Assembly (NCBI GenBank): GCA_028687575.1
Contig: JAQTZW010000017.1
Location: 1-49,469, forward strand
Reading direction: 5' to 3'
DNA length: 49,469 bases
Source of the DNA: Gallionella sp.
Lineage (GTDB): Bacteria; Pseudomonadota; Gammaproteobacteria; Burkholderiales; Gallionellaceae
Below the pieces are notes generated by a model that was not told the DNA's origin, ran no database searches, and saw nothing but the letters and a program-made list of their open reading frames with translations. Position numbers and translations under genes: made by a program. Of the stretch, positions 26,733-35,031 are shown piece after piece. Position 1 is the stretch's first letter. Each line of letters begins with the position of its first letter.

Positions 26733-27770
26733 CTACACCTCTACTAGCGGCTCCAGCAGCCTCCTGACCGGCGTCGGAATCGCCGCCGCCAGCGCATCGC
26801 TCACCGCCATCCACTCCCGGCCTGGCAGACTCGCCTGCAACGGCAGCTGCTCAAGATCGAACCGCAGCGGCGAGATGTGCAGCCGGAAATGAGTAAAAGT
26901 GTGGGTGAATCCCGGCAGAGCGCTCTGCCCGGCGATCTTCCAGCCGCTGCACGCGGCGTATTCCGCCAGCTCCTCATCCCCTTCTTCCCGTTGCGGCAAA
27001 CACCACAACCCGCCCCAGATGCCTGCCGGGCCGCGTTTCTCCAGCAGGATGCGTCCTTCGGCCATCACCAGCAGCAGGGTCGCCCGCCGTTCCGGCAGCG
27101 CCTTGCGCGGACGCTGTGCGGGAAACTCGATTACACGCCGAGCCTGGAAAGCAACGCACCCAGCCTGCACCGGACACGCCGCGCAATTCGGCTTGCTGCG
27201 CGAGCAGAGCGTCGCCCCCATGTCCATCAGCGCCTGCGTGTAACACGCCACATCGCGCTCCGGCAATAGAGCTTCCGCCTGCTGCCAGAGCCGCGCCTCG
27301 ACCGCCTTTTCGCCGGGCCAGCCCTCAATGCCGCAATAGCGCGCCAGCACGCGTTTGACGTTGCCATCCAGAATGGCATGGGGCTGATGGTAAGCCTGCG
27401 CGCAAATCGCGGCGGCAGTGGAACGCCCTATGCCGGGCAAGTCGAGTATCTGCGCGTAATCCTGCGGAAATTCGCCCTCGTGACGCGTCACGATCAGGCG
27501 CGCCGCGCGGTGCAGGTTGCGCCCGCGCGCGTAGTAACCGAGGCCGCTCCAGTGCGCCAGCACCTGTTCCTCGCTGGCGTCAGCCAATGCGGCGACAGAG
27601 GGAAACGCGGCGATGAAGCGCCGGTAATAGGGGATCACCGTGGCGACCTGGGTCTGTTGCAGCATGATCTCGGACAGCCACACCCGATAGGCGTCGCCGC
27701 CCTGCCAGGGCAGGTCATGGCGGCCATGTTCGCGTTGCCAGACGATCAGGGAAGTTGCAAAGGAGGACAT
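26733..27770 (-). CDS. mutY: A/G-specific adenine glycosylase MutY
   Basis: 345 residues from MSSFATSLIVWQ; the frame is open another 34 codons upstream but that part is non-conserved and crosses a terminator. MutY removes adenine opposite 8-oxoguanine. Seen are the catalytic Glu region (SEIMLQQTQVATVIPYY), the helix-hairpin-helix LPGIGRSTAAAICAQAY with DGNVKRVLARY, and the 4Fe-4S cysteines in LCSRSKPNCAACPVQAGC. A C-terminal NUDIX-like domain (LLEKRGPAGIWGGLWCLPQ) completes the protein. Length is normal. Confidence 0.97.
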   Translation of the reverse strand: MSSFATSLIVWQREHGRHDLPWQGGDAYRVWLSEIMLQQTQVATVIPYYRRFIAAFPSVAALADASEEQVLAHWSGLGYYARGRNLHRAARLIVTRHEGEFPQDYAQILDLPGIGRSTAAAICAQAYHQPHAILDGNVKRVLARYCGIEGWPGEKAVEARLWQQAEALLPERDVACYTQALMDMGATLCSRSKPNCAACPVQAGCVAFQARRVIEFPAQRPRKALPERRATLLLVMAEGRILLEKRGPAGIWGGLWCLPQREEGDEELAEYAACSGWKIAGQSALPGFTHTFTHFRLHISPLRFDLEQLPLQASLPGREWMAVSDALAAAIPTPVRRLLEPLVEV

Positions 27771-27813
27771 GCGAGCGCACCGTGAGAAACAATCATTGCA
27801 GCCTTGAAAAACG

Positions 27814-27835
27814 ACTCCCCGCCGGCGCGGGGAGT
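27814..27835 (-). terminator. Intrinsic terminator of the AsmA-family gene
   Basis: ACTCCCCGC/GCGGGGAGT with a four-base loop, followed on the minus strand by CGTTTTTC. It separates the AsmA-family gene from mutY. Confidence 0.75.
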
Positions 27836-27853
27836 AATTGATGAAGCTCATTC

Positions 27854-27884
27854 GGGTGTCCCAGCGCGACACCCGCGCTGGGAC
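27854..27884 (-). promoter_or_regulatory. Two mutually exclusive hairpins after the AsmA-family stop codon
   Basis: A 10-bp perfect stem (GTCCCAGCGC at 27858-27867 with GCGCTGGGAC at 27875-27884) shares bases with a 7-bp stem (GGGTGTC at 27854-27860 with GACACCC at 27868-27874). Both cannot form at once. They start three bases after the stop codon. Confidence 0.55.
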
Positions 27885-27886
27885 CG

Positions 27887-30103
27887 TCAGCGGAACAGCC
27901 CTTTGAGGCTGTTTTGCAACTGGTCCTTGACCTTGGCCTTGACCTCTTCCTTCTTGGCCTCGACCTTCTGCTTGGCTGCCTCGCCCACCATCGCGCCGAA
28001 ATCCAGCGTGTACTTCAGGGCGGAGAACGGGCCGCTGACGCGCACCGGCACGGTGAGGCCGCCCACCGCGTCCTTGCCGCCCTGCCCTTCCAGCGTCTTG
28101 GCCAGCGTGGCCTTGGCTAGGTAATTCATGCTGTCCTCGCCGATGTTGATGTCGCCGTTGCCACTCAAACGCAGCAGCGGCGATTTCAGCGACAGGTCGT
28201 CGTTGTGCGCCACGCCGGCATTGACCTTGAAGGTCGCCTTCAGCTCGCTGAAGTCGGTCTTTTCGGACTGGTCGGCGGCCTGCGTCTGCGGCTTGCCCAG
28301 CATGCTCTGCGCATCACGCAACTTCTTGGCGATGTTGATACCCTTGATCGCGCCGTCGGCCAGATTCAGCGACAAATTGCCGCCCAGCGATTTTTTCATC
28401 GCGCTGACGGTATTGCCCTGCATGGAGAGGTTTACGCCGACGTTACCGTGCCCCTCCAGCGTGTCGAAATTCGCCGCATCCTTGGTCAACGCGGCGACGT
28501 TGATGCCGCTGAGCTGCTGATTGACAGAAATCACCGGCGTGGCTGCCGCATTCACGCTCAGGCTGCCGCTCAGGCTACCCTGATACAGATTGGCCGACAG
28601 CGGGCTGACATTGACCAGACCGTTGTGCGCCTTGACATCCACGCGGACATTGCTGGAACGCACGTTCGCCACTTTGAGCTGACCGATACGCAGGCTGCCG
28701 TCCAGATTGAGCGTGCGCAGCGCGGAAAGATCGAGCGGTTTTTCAGGCTCTGCGGGTTTGGCCTCGGCGGATTTGGCGGGCAAATACAGATCGGCATCGA
28801 ACTGATCCACATCCACGGCGAAGTTGATGGCCGGGTTGCTGAAGCCATTCACACCCACCTGCGCCTTGACCTGGCTCTGCAACAGGCCGCCTGCCAGATT
28901 GGCCTGCACGGTCTGCTTGTTGGCGTCCAGCTGGACGCTGCCCTTCATCTGGCTGCTGACCGATTTGTTCGGCAGCTTGTCGCCGGTGGCACTCACCGCC
29001 AGCGTCAGGTTGGACAGATTGAACTGTTTCGCCTCGAAATTGCCGGTCAGCGGCGAGGCGAGTTTCACCTTGAACGCCTGCTCGGGCTGGGTCACATCCA
29101 GGTCCAGCGTCAGCGCGCCGACCTTGAATGCCTGCGCATTGCCCTCCAGACCGGGCACGGAAAGCACCGCCGCGATGTTGCCCGCCGCACCGTCCAGCTT
29201 GGCGTTGAGCACCAGCTTGTCGCCCGAGAATTTGTCCTTGGTCAGGCTGACCGCAGGAGCGTCCAGCGAGGCGTCGAAATTATCCTTGCCCTTGACGCCG
29301 CTGGCGTTGAGGGTGAACTTGTTCAGGCCAAACTCCTGCGTGGCGAGATTGGCGTTCGCGTCGCCACTGGCCTTGAGTTTCAGATTGCTGATATCCAGCG
29401 CAGCGCCGTCAAGCTGCATATCCAGCCCGGCCAGCTGGTATTGCTGCTTGTCCAGGTCGAAAGTCAGTGTAGTGTTGAGCTTGGCGATGATGTCCAGCTT
29501 GGGCTGGTTGGCCTGCACGCCGACCGACAGTTTGACCGGCGATGACACGCCATTGGCCAGACGTCCAGTATTCAGATTCAACTCCTTGATGGCGTACTGC
29601 GCGCCCGTGCCCTCATCGCGGTAGGTCAGGTTGGTCTTCTCGACGGTGACCGATGCGATGTCGAATTCGACCGGCTGTGAGGCATCCTTGGGCTGATCGG
29701 GACTCTTGCTCAGCAGGTCGTCTATATTGGTGGTGCCGTCCTTGTGCTTGACCAGCGTCGCGGTCAGCCCGCTCACCAGCACCTCGCTGACCACCACATG
29801 TTTGCTCAGCAGCGGCAGCAGCGCCAGCGAAACGCGCGCGGTCTCGATGGAGGCGAACGTCTGCTCGCTCTTGTATTCGGACAGGGAAACCTTGCCGAGA
29901 TTGGCGCCGATGCTGGGGAAGAAGCTCAGGCTGATGTCGCCGTCCAGGTGCAGCGTGCGCTGCTTGCTGTCCTTGACCGACTGGATGATCTGTTCCTTGT
30001 AGTCGTTCGGATTAAAGGTCGCGGCCAGATAGCCCGCCCCTGCCACGACGACACCGAGCACAGCCCCGGTTCCCAGCAAACCATATTTGACGATCTTGTT
30101 CAT
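27887..30103 (-). CDS. AsmA-family protein
   Basis: A 738-residue protein with one N-terminal membrane anchor (about residues 7-29, YGLLGTGAVLGVVVAGAGYL), the AsmA N-terminal domain (DGDISLSFFPSIGANLGKVS) and a C-terminal AsmA_2 region (LGGNLSLNLADGAIKGINI). The middle is beta-rich and repetitive, as expected of the bridge-like groove now proposed for AsmA relatives in phospholipid transport between membranes. Which of the paralogues it is (AsmA, YhjG, TamB relative) cannot be settled; length is closest to AsmA. It has a clear terminator and no operon partner. Confidence 0.92.
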   Translation of the reverse strand: MNKIVKYGLLGTGAVLGVVVAGAGYLAATFNPNDYKEQIIQSVKDSKQRTLHLDGDISLSFFPSIGANLGKVSLSEYKSEQTFASIETARVSLALLPLLSKHVVVSEVLVSGLTATLVKHKDGTTNIDDLLSKSPDQPKDASQPVEFDIASVTVEKTNLTYRDEGTGAQYAIKELNLNTGRLANGVSSPVKLSVGVQANQPKLDIIAKLNTTLTFDLDKQQYQLAGLDMQLDGAALDISNLKLKASGDANANLATQEFGLNKFTLNASGVKGKDNFDASLDAPAVSLTKDKFSGDKLVLNAKLDGAAGNIAAVLSVPGLEGNAQAFKVGALTLDLDVTQPEQAFKVKLASPLTGNFEAKQFNLSNLTLAVSATGDKLPNKSVSSQMKGSVQLDANKQTVQANLAGGLLQSQVKAQVGVNGFSNPAINFAVDVDQFDADLYLPAKSAEAKPAEPEKPLDLSALRTLNLDGSLRIGQLKVANVRSSNVRVDVKAHNGLVNVSPLSANLYQGSLSGSLSVNAAATPVISVNQQLSGINVAALTKDAANFDTLEGHGNVGVNLSMQGNTVSAMKKSLGGNLSLNLADGAIKGINIAKKLRDAQSMLGKPQTQAADQSEKTDFSELKATFKVNAGVAHNDDLSLKSPLLRLSGNGDINIGEDSMNYLAKATLAKTLEGQGGKDAVGGLTVPVRVSGPFSALKYTLDFGAMVGEAAKQKVEAKKEEVKAKVKDQLQNSLKGLFR

Positions 30104-30177
30104 TTGCGCTCCCGCCTATCAAATCCGTGGGAGATTATAGCGGAGAGTATCGCCAGTCGCGTGACAACCCGAAAGAT

Positions 30178-31062
30178 TTACGCCCCCGCTTCCCAGTCGT
30201 TGGCGCGAGTGGGCGGAGCCAGCCATTGCTGCGACTGGCCAAGCGGCACAACCGCCTCCAGTCCGGCCACGTCAGCGGCTGGCAGTCCAGCCCCAGTGAT
30301 AAACCAACTCTCCACATGGTCATCCAGCACGCCATCGCTGGCAGGCAGATAACCGGCGAGTATCGGCACGGGATCAATGCCCAGCGACTTCAACGGCGCC
30401 ATGCGCGGATGGTTGCCGATGAACAGCCGCGCCGCCCCCGGCTTGAACAGCGAGAAACCCATCCTGCCCTTGAAATACGGATATGACTTCACCAGCATGC
30501 CGCGAAACGCGCAGTAGTTTGCCGCGCCCATCTGCAGCGGCAACCAGACCGACTCCGGCTTAGCTACATCAATGCGCATCATCATCTGCCCGTCCAGATC
30601 ATACTGACTGCTTACCCACTGCTCGCCGATCACGAAATCCAGATTGGCTTGGTGCTTGGGCATGCCCCATATGCCCCGGCCACCTTTGGCCGCCGCCTCG
30701 CTGGAGACAGGGATATCCCAGATGTATTGCCCGGTGCCGAAGGTCTTGGCGAATAGGCCCGGCAGCAAACGCGGGGCCGGACTTGCGCCATGGGTGCAGG
30801 CGATGGCGATCGAGAATTCGATATAGTTGCCGGTATCGGTGTTCCGGCAATCCACCGCCGTTACGACCAGCACACCGCGCCTCCACAGCTGGAACGGATG
30901 CAGTTCATTACAGGGCATCAGGCGGCGCGCAGCTTCGAGGTCTATCGAGAACGCCGCCGTCAATACCGGTGACTGGTCGGAGTTGACCGGCATGACATAA
31001 GGAATGCCGTCAATCCTCGCACGGCGGCCCGCGATGCGGTGCTGCCGTTCGGGAATGGCCAT
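30178..31062 (-). CDS. Acetoacetate-decarboxylase-family protein
   Basis: A 294-residue protein of the ADC superfamily. Its probable Schiff-base lysine is K136 in GRGIWGMPKHQANLDF, which resembles the E-x-PK region of the clostridial enzyme. The preceding stretch FGTGQYIWDIPVSSEAAA is also family-like. ADC relatives include true decarboxylases, aldolase-dehydratases and lactonase-like enzymes; no acetone pathway gene is nearby, so acetoacetate is not a safe substrate. The start has an excellent GGGAGG ribosome site. It stands alone between the AsmA-family gene and hemN. Confidence 0.85.
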   Translation of the reverse strand: MAIPERQHRIAGRRARIDGIPYVMPVNSDQSPVLTAAFSIDLEAARRLMPCNELHPFQLWRRGVLVVTAVDCRNTDTGNYIEFSIAIACTHGASPAPRLLPGLFAKTFGTGQYIWDIPVSSEAAAKGGRGIWGMPKHQANLDFVIGEQWVSSQYDLDGQMMMRIDVAKPESVWLPLQMGAANYCAFRGMLVKSYPYFKGRMGFSLFKPGAARLFIGNHPRMAPLKSLGIDPVPILAGYLPASDGVLDDHVESWFITGAGLPAADVAGLEAVVPLGQSQQWLAPPTRANDWEAGA

Positions 31063-31114
31063 GACTATCCTCCCTAGCTGTCGTTGAAATGGGCGATGGA
31101 CAGCCCATCTGCCA

Positions 31115-32512
31115 CTAGATCACTTTCGAGTAACGTGCATGCTCCGTGCGGGTGCGCAGGTATTTGTCGAACACCATGCAGATGTTGCGTATCAACATGC
31201 GCCCCTTGGGGGTCACGGTAACCCACTGCGGCGAGAGCTCAAGCAGGCCTTCCCGCTCGTATTCACGCAACTCATCCATCTCGGGGGCGAAATACTTGTC
31301 AAAATCTATCAGGTAAGCGACGTTAAAAGACTCCTTGGACAATTCGAAATGGCACATCAGCGCCTGAATGATTGCACGGCGCACCAAGTCGTCAGCATTC
31401 AGCTCCATGCCGCGCATGATGGGCAGTTCGTTCCTGTCCAGCGCGTCGTAATAGTCTTCCAGTTCGCGGAAATTCTGGCTATAAGTCGGGCCAATCTTGC
31501 CGATGGCACTGACGCCCAGCGCCACCAAGTCACAGTCGGAATGCGTGGAGTATCCCTGGAAATTGCGGTGCAGCCTGCCCTGACGTTGCGCCACGGCCAA
31601 TTCGTCTTCCGGCTTGGCGAAGTGATCCATGCCGATGTACACATATCCCGCAGCTGTCAGCTTGCGACCGGTCATGCCCAAAATATCGAGCTTGGTCTGT
31701 GGCGACGGCAGATCCGACTCATGGATACGGCGCTGCGGCTTGAACAAGGTCGGCATGTGCGCGTAGTTGTAAATGGACAGTCGGTCGGGATTGGCCGCGA
31801 TGATGCGGTCCAGCGTGCGACCGAAGCCTTCCAGCGTCTGCTTGGGCAGACCGTAGATCAGATCTATGCTGACCGACCTGAAGCCATTGGCACGCGCCGC
31901 CTTGATAATGCCCAGCGTTTCTTCTTCACTCTGGATGCGGTTGACTGCACGCTGCACCTCGTCGTCGAAATCCTGCACGCCGATACTGATGCGATTGAAA
32001 CCTTCCTTGCCGAGCAAGGCGATTGTGTCATCGGTTACCTTGCGCGGGTCGATCTCAATGGAATATTCGCCATCGTCTATCAGTTTGAAGTTCTTGCGTA
32101 TCGCCGCCATGACCTGACGAATCTCATCATCACTGAGGAAGGTTGGCGTGCCTCCACCGAAATGCAACTGCTCTACCACCTGATTGAGCCCCAGCAAGGC
32201 GGCCTGCATCTCCATCTCTTTAATTAGGTATTGGACATATTCGGCTGACTTGCTGCGGTCCTTGGTAATGACTTTATTGCAGGCACAGTAAAAGCACAGC
32301 GTATTGCAGAACGGGATATGTATGTATAAGGACAACGGGCGCGCAATGCCGCCTATCTGGCGCTTTTTCACCCACTGTGCATAGCTTTCGGCATCGAACG
32401 CCTCCACAAAGCGATCCGCAGTCGGATAGGAGGTATAACGCGGACCATTTTTGTCCAACCTGCGGATCAACTCCAGATCCACGACCAATTCATTGACTTC
32501 ATTATTCGACAT
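31115..32512 (-). CDS. hemN: Oxygen-independent coproporphyrinogen III dehydrogenase
   Basis: About 465 residues from MSNNEVNELVVDLELIRRLD; an upstream extension to 32614 runs through the FNR box and is rejected. This radical-SAM enzyme makes protoporphyrinogen IX without oxygen. The 4Fe-4S/SAM cysteines are C69, C73 and C76 in PFCNTLCFYCACNK, followed by the fourth conserved C78. GGGTPTFLSDDEI and IEIDPRKVTDDTI are conserved. The C-terminal HemN domain is complete (RGMELNADDLVRRAIIQAL). It is divergent from fnr with a shared FNR box, so induction at low oxygen is expected, feeding haem to the cbb3 oxidase nearby. Confidence 0.97.
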   Translation of the reverse strand: MSNNEVNELVVDLELIRRLDKNGPRYTSYPTADRFVEAFDAESYAQWVKKRQIGGIARPLSLYIHIPFCNTLCFYCACNKVITKDRSKSAEYVQYLIKEMEMQAALLGLNQVVEQLHFGGGTPTFLSDDEIRQVMAAIRKNFKLIDDGEYSIEIDPRKVTDDTIALLGKEGFNRISIGVQDFDDEVQRAVNRIQSEEETLGIIKAARANGFRSVSIDLIYGLPKQTLEGFGRTLDRIIAANPDRLSIYNYAHMPTLFKPQRRIHESDLPSPQTKLDILGMTGRKLTAAGYVYIGMDHFAKPEDELAVAQRQGRLHRNFQGYSTHSDCDLVALGVSAIGKIGPTYSQNFRELEDYYDALDRNELPIMRGMELNADDLVRRAIIQALMCHFELSKESFNVAYLIDFDKYFAPEMDELREYEREGLLELSPQWVTVTPKGRMLIRNICMVFDKYLRTRTEHARYSKVI

Positions 32513-32560
32513 AAGATTCGCCACATTACTATTTGAAGTGCCGCATACTGCCAGCCGCGT

Positions 32561-32598
32561 ATGCCATGTTATTTGATATATATCAAAAAGCATGGCAT
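32561..32598. promoter_or_regulatory. FNR box at the centre of a 38-bp dyad
   Basis: TTGATATATATCAA at 32573-32586 is a perfect match to the FNR consensus TTGAT-N4-ATCAA. It is centred in a larger dyad whose outer arms ATGCCATG (32561-32568) and CATGGCAT (32591-32598) are also perfect. It lies 61 bases before the hemN start and about 90 before the fnr start, in the shared intergenic region. Confidence 0.88.
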
Positions 32599-32675
32599 AT
32601 TCCCTTCCCCACAATGTGGGCGAGTTAATTAGTAAATCAACATGCTAGTCAATAGCGCTCATCTAGGTTTTTTAC

Positions 32676-33398
32676 GTGACTTCATCCTCATCAACAACCA
32701 CTACCCATCCAGCCTGCTCAAGTTGCAGTCTCGCAGAGCTTTGCCTGCCTGTCAGCCTCAGTGCTGAAGAACGAGAGCAGCTTGATGAATTGAGTTTAGC
32801 AAAGCGCAACTATTCACGTGGCGACTACCTTTATCGCAGCGGTGACAAATTCCGCTCTCTGTACGCCATACACAGCGGTTCTTTCAAGACGCAGGTCCTG
32901 CATGACGATGGGCGTGAGCAAGTCACCGGCTTCCAGATGGCGGGGGAAATTATCGGACTAGACGCAATCAGCACTGACATTCACACCTGCGAGGCTATTG
33001 CGTTGGAATCCAGTGTGATTTGCGAGATTTCATTCAATAGACTGGAAGCACTCAGTCGGGAGATTCCCCCGCTGCAACGCCAGATTCACAAACTTATGAG
33101 CCGTGAAATTGTGCGCGACCAAGGCATCATGCTATTGCTTGGCTCTATGCGCGCCGAGGAGAGACTGGCAGCATTCCTGTTAAACCTTTCACAACGCTAT
33201 GCGGCACGCGGCTTATCACCCACTCAGTTTAATTTGCGCATGTCGCGCCAGGAAATCGGCAGTTACTTAGGACTGAAGCTGGAAACCGTCAGTCGGGCCT
33301 TTTCGCACTTCCAGGAAGCCGGCCTTATCATCGTCAAAATTCGCGCTATAGAGATTATTGATCTCTCGGGTCTACAAGCCTGTTTGAGCAGGGGCTAA
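32676..33398 (+). CDS. fnr: FNR-type oxygen-sensing transcription regulator
   Basis: 240 residues from a GTG start with AGG eight bases upstream; an in-frame TAG just before leaves no earlier start. The N-terminal cysteines C14, C17 and C23 (CSSCSLAELC) and C116 (SSVICEISF) match the four ligands of the oxygen-labile 4Fe-4S cluster. A cyclic-nucleotide-type fold follows, then the helix-turn-helix with LGLKLETVSRAFSHFQ, whose E--SR reads the TTGAT half-site. It should activate low-oxygen genes, and the FNR box upstream suggests control of hemN and of itself. The first 10 residues are Ser/Thr-rich and atypical. Confidence 0.96.
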   Translation: MTSSSSTTTTHPACSSCSLAELCLPVSLSAEEREQLDELSLAKRNYSRGDYLYRSGDKFRSLYAIHSGSFKTQVLHDDGREQVTGFQMAGEIIGLDAISTDIHTCEAIALESSVICEISFNRLEALSREIPPLQRQIHKLMSREIVRDQGIMLLLGSMRAEERLAAFLLNLSQRYAARGLSPTQFNLRMSRQEIGSYLGLKLETVSRAFSHFQEAGLIIVKIRAIEIIDLSGLQACLSRG

Positions 33399-33483
33399 TA
33401 ACCGCTGTTAAATTTGACAGAAAGCAAGCTTGGGCGGATTATTCGCCACCCTTTTTTTTAATGCATTATTTTTAGGATTAATC

Positions 33484-33993
33484 ATGGAAATACAATCTAG
33501 TGACGCCGAAAGAAAACGTGCTCGTCATCTACATGCGGTATTACTGTTCGACTTGGTTGTCACACATATTTTTCTATTTTTGATGGCATTAACTCTGATG
33601 GGAAGTTTCGGCACATTCCCCATCATCATGGTCGTGATACTTTCCGTTATATTGCTGACCTACATTCTGGTTATGGCTAAGCGTTCGCTAACGACCGAGC
33701 CTTCGTGGTATGTGCGCTGCCACTGGCAGTTTGCTGCCAAACGCGCCAGATTATTCCTGTTCTTGTTCTTGGCTCTTGGTACGCTGACACTCGCGCTGTA
33801 TTACGGCGGCACGTATTTCCAATGGAAAAAGGTTGCGACTTGGGCGCTCACTGGCGGTTTTGGTTTGCTGCCCTTTATGGTTTCTGTACTTGGCCTGATC
33901 GTCATCGAATTCGATGCGGAACATCAATCCAGAGTTGGTAAGGTTCCCGCAGGCGCGTTGGTCAACTACCCACCGCCAGCGGAAGAGGCTTGA
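33484..33993 (+). CDS. Unrecognised four-segment membrane protein behind fnr
   Basis: 169 residues from the ATG at 33484, which has AGGA six bases upstream; an ATG at 33430 has weaker support. Hydrophobic segments lie at about 18-40 (VLLFDLVVTHIFLFLMALTL), 45-66, 90-110 and 118-142, so the protein is probably polytopic. It has a basic N-terminus (DAERKRARHLH) and a short Pro-rich tail (NYPPPAEEA). No catalytic motif, cysteine pair or haem-binding CxxCH is seen; I do not recognise the family. The next gene starts four bases after its stop, and fnr lies upstream on the same strand, so all three may form one transcript. Confidence 0.8.
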   Translation: MEIQSSDAERKRARHLHAVLLFDLVVTHIFLFLMALTLMGSFGTFPIIMVVILSVILLTYILVMAKRSLTTEPSWYVRCHWQFAAKRARLFLFLFLALGTLTLALYYGGTYFQWKKVATWALTGGFGLLPFMVSVLGLIVIEFDAEHQSRVGKVPAGALVNYPPPAEEA

Positions 33994-33997
33994 TTTT

Positions 33998-34672
33998 ATG
34001 GAAAAGAAAATCATTCTGGGCGTCATCGCGCTGATCGTAGCTTCTATCACGCTCGTTTTGATGATTCCCGAAAAACCGGTCAACACCACGCCTGACACTT
34101 TGCCTTGGAACATCACTCACCCAACGCCTGAAACGACCCGTGTGTTTGGCATCACTTTGGGTAAGAGCACACTTGCGGAGGTTGCGCAGACCTTTCAATA
34201 CGAATCGGAGTTAACTATCAGCCTGTTCAAGCCTACCGATGCGAAAATGGGTGTAGAGGCCTTCTTCGAGGAAGTCAATTTCAATGGCCTGAAGGCCAAG
34301 ATCATTATGACGGTTGCAGTACCTGACCAGGAATTACAGGGCATGTATCAACGTGGCTTACGCCTGAACACAACACCCAGCGGTAAACGTATCACGTTAA
34401 CTGCCGAGGATCTTGCTCGTGTGAATGCTTTGCCAATTTCCACCCTGACCTATTTGCCTAATTCACGCGTGGATGAGGCTGTCATCGTTAAACGTTTTGG
34501 CACGCCCGCACAGCGCATTCGCGAGAAGGACGGCGGCCTGGTCCATTGGCTCTATCCACAACATGGGCTCGATGTGGTAATGGACAGCAAACCATTCTTC
34601 CAGTATGTTGCAATTAAGGATTTTTCCTTGCTGAGTACACCGTTGCAGGGCAAAGGTGAAGTGCTGAAATAG
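33998..34672 (+). CDS. Unrecognised membrane-anchored periplasmic protein
   Basis: 224 residues from the ATG at 33998, with GAGG about ten bases before. One N-terminal hydrophobic segment (IILGVIALIVASITLVLMI, about 4-23) is followed by a soluble region of some 195 residues that should face the periplasm. It contains RVFGITLGKSTLAEVAQTF and, near the end, VIVKRFGTPAQRIREKDGG and WLYPQHGLDVVMD. These repeat-like features suggest a small alpha/beta domain, but I cannot assign it. It has no cysteine, so neither haem nor copper-thiol chemistry is likely. It closes the fnr-membrane protein-anchored protein run and ends head-on to ccoS. Confidence 0.8.
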   Translation: MEKKIILGVIALIVASITLVLMIPEKPVNTTPDTLPWNITHPTPETTRVFGITLGKSTLAEVAQTFQYESELTISLFKPTDAKMGVEAFFEEVNFNGLKAKIIMTVAVPDQELQGMYQRGLRLNTTPSGKRITLTAEDLARVNALPISTLTYLPNSRVDEAVIVKRFGTPAQRIREKDGGLVHWLYPQHGLDVVMDSKPFFQYVAIKDFSLLSTPLQGKGEVLK

Positions 34673-34822
34673 ACATCCCCCCCGCGACCCAACAGATCTG
34701 ACTTTAGCACCAAAACCATGCCGCCGAGCAGATTTAGGACTTGAATGCGTATGAATAACCTCTGGCAGAGAATGCTTCAATATCTCAGCTAGAGGCCGCT
34801 CCTACCATATCCTTACCCCCTC

Positions 34823-35029
34823 CTACATCTTGGAATCGGGCTCTGCTTCTGCCTTAGGATTGCTGGCTTTATGTCCGAGCATGGCATCCTCGTCATCGTC
34901 CAGTAATATTCGACTGGCGTTACCTTCCATATCTTCGTACTGCCCCCTCTTCACCGCCCACATCAGGATGCCGACGAATACCAGTCCGAAGAAGGTCATG
35001 CCCGGTATAAGACTGTATATGACTTCCAT
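34823..35029 (-). CDS. ccoS: cbb3 oxidase maturation protein CcoS
   Basis: A 68-residue protein with one N-terminal membrane segment (YSLIPGMTFFGLVFVGILMW) and the conserved WAVKRGQYEDMEGNASRILL typical of CcoS. CcoS is needed for cofactor insertion into the cbb3 oxidase in other Proteobacteria. The acidic C-terminal tail is longer than usual. It starts two bases after the ccoI stop and is the last gene of the maturation cluster. Confidence 0.93.
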   Translation of the reverse strand: MEVIYSLIPGMTFFGLVFVGILMWAVKRGQYEDMEGNASRILLDDDEDAMLGHKASNPKAEAEPDSKM

Positions 35030-35031
35030 TG

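Noticed and set aside
27771..27872. MutY extended N-terminally to 27872
   Set aside because: The extension crosses a clear terminator hairpin and is not conserved in type; MSSFATSLIVWQ is the normal start.
32513..32614. Longer HemN start at 32614
   Set aside because: It would translate through the FNR box and adds residues not typical of HemN.
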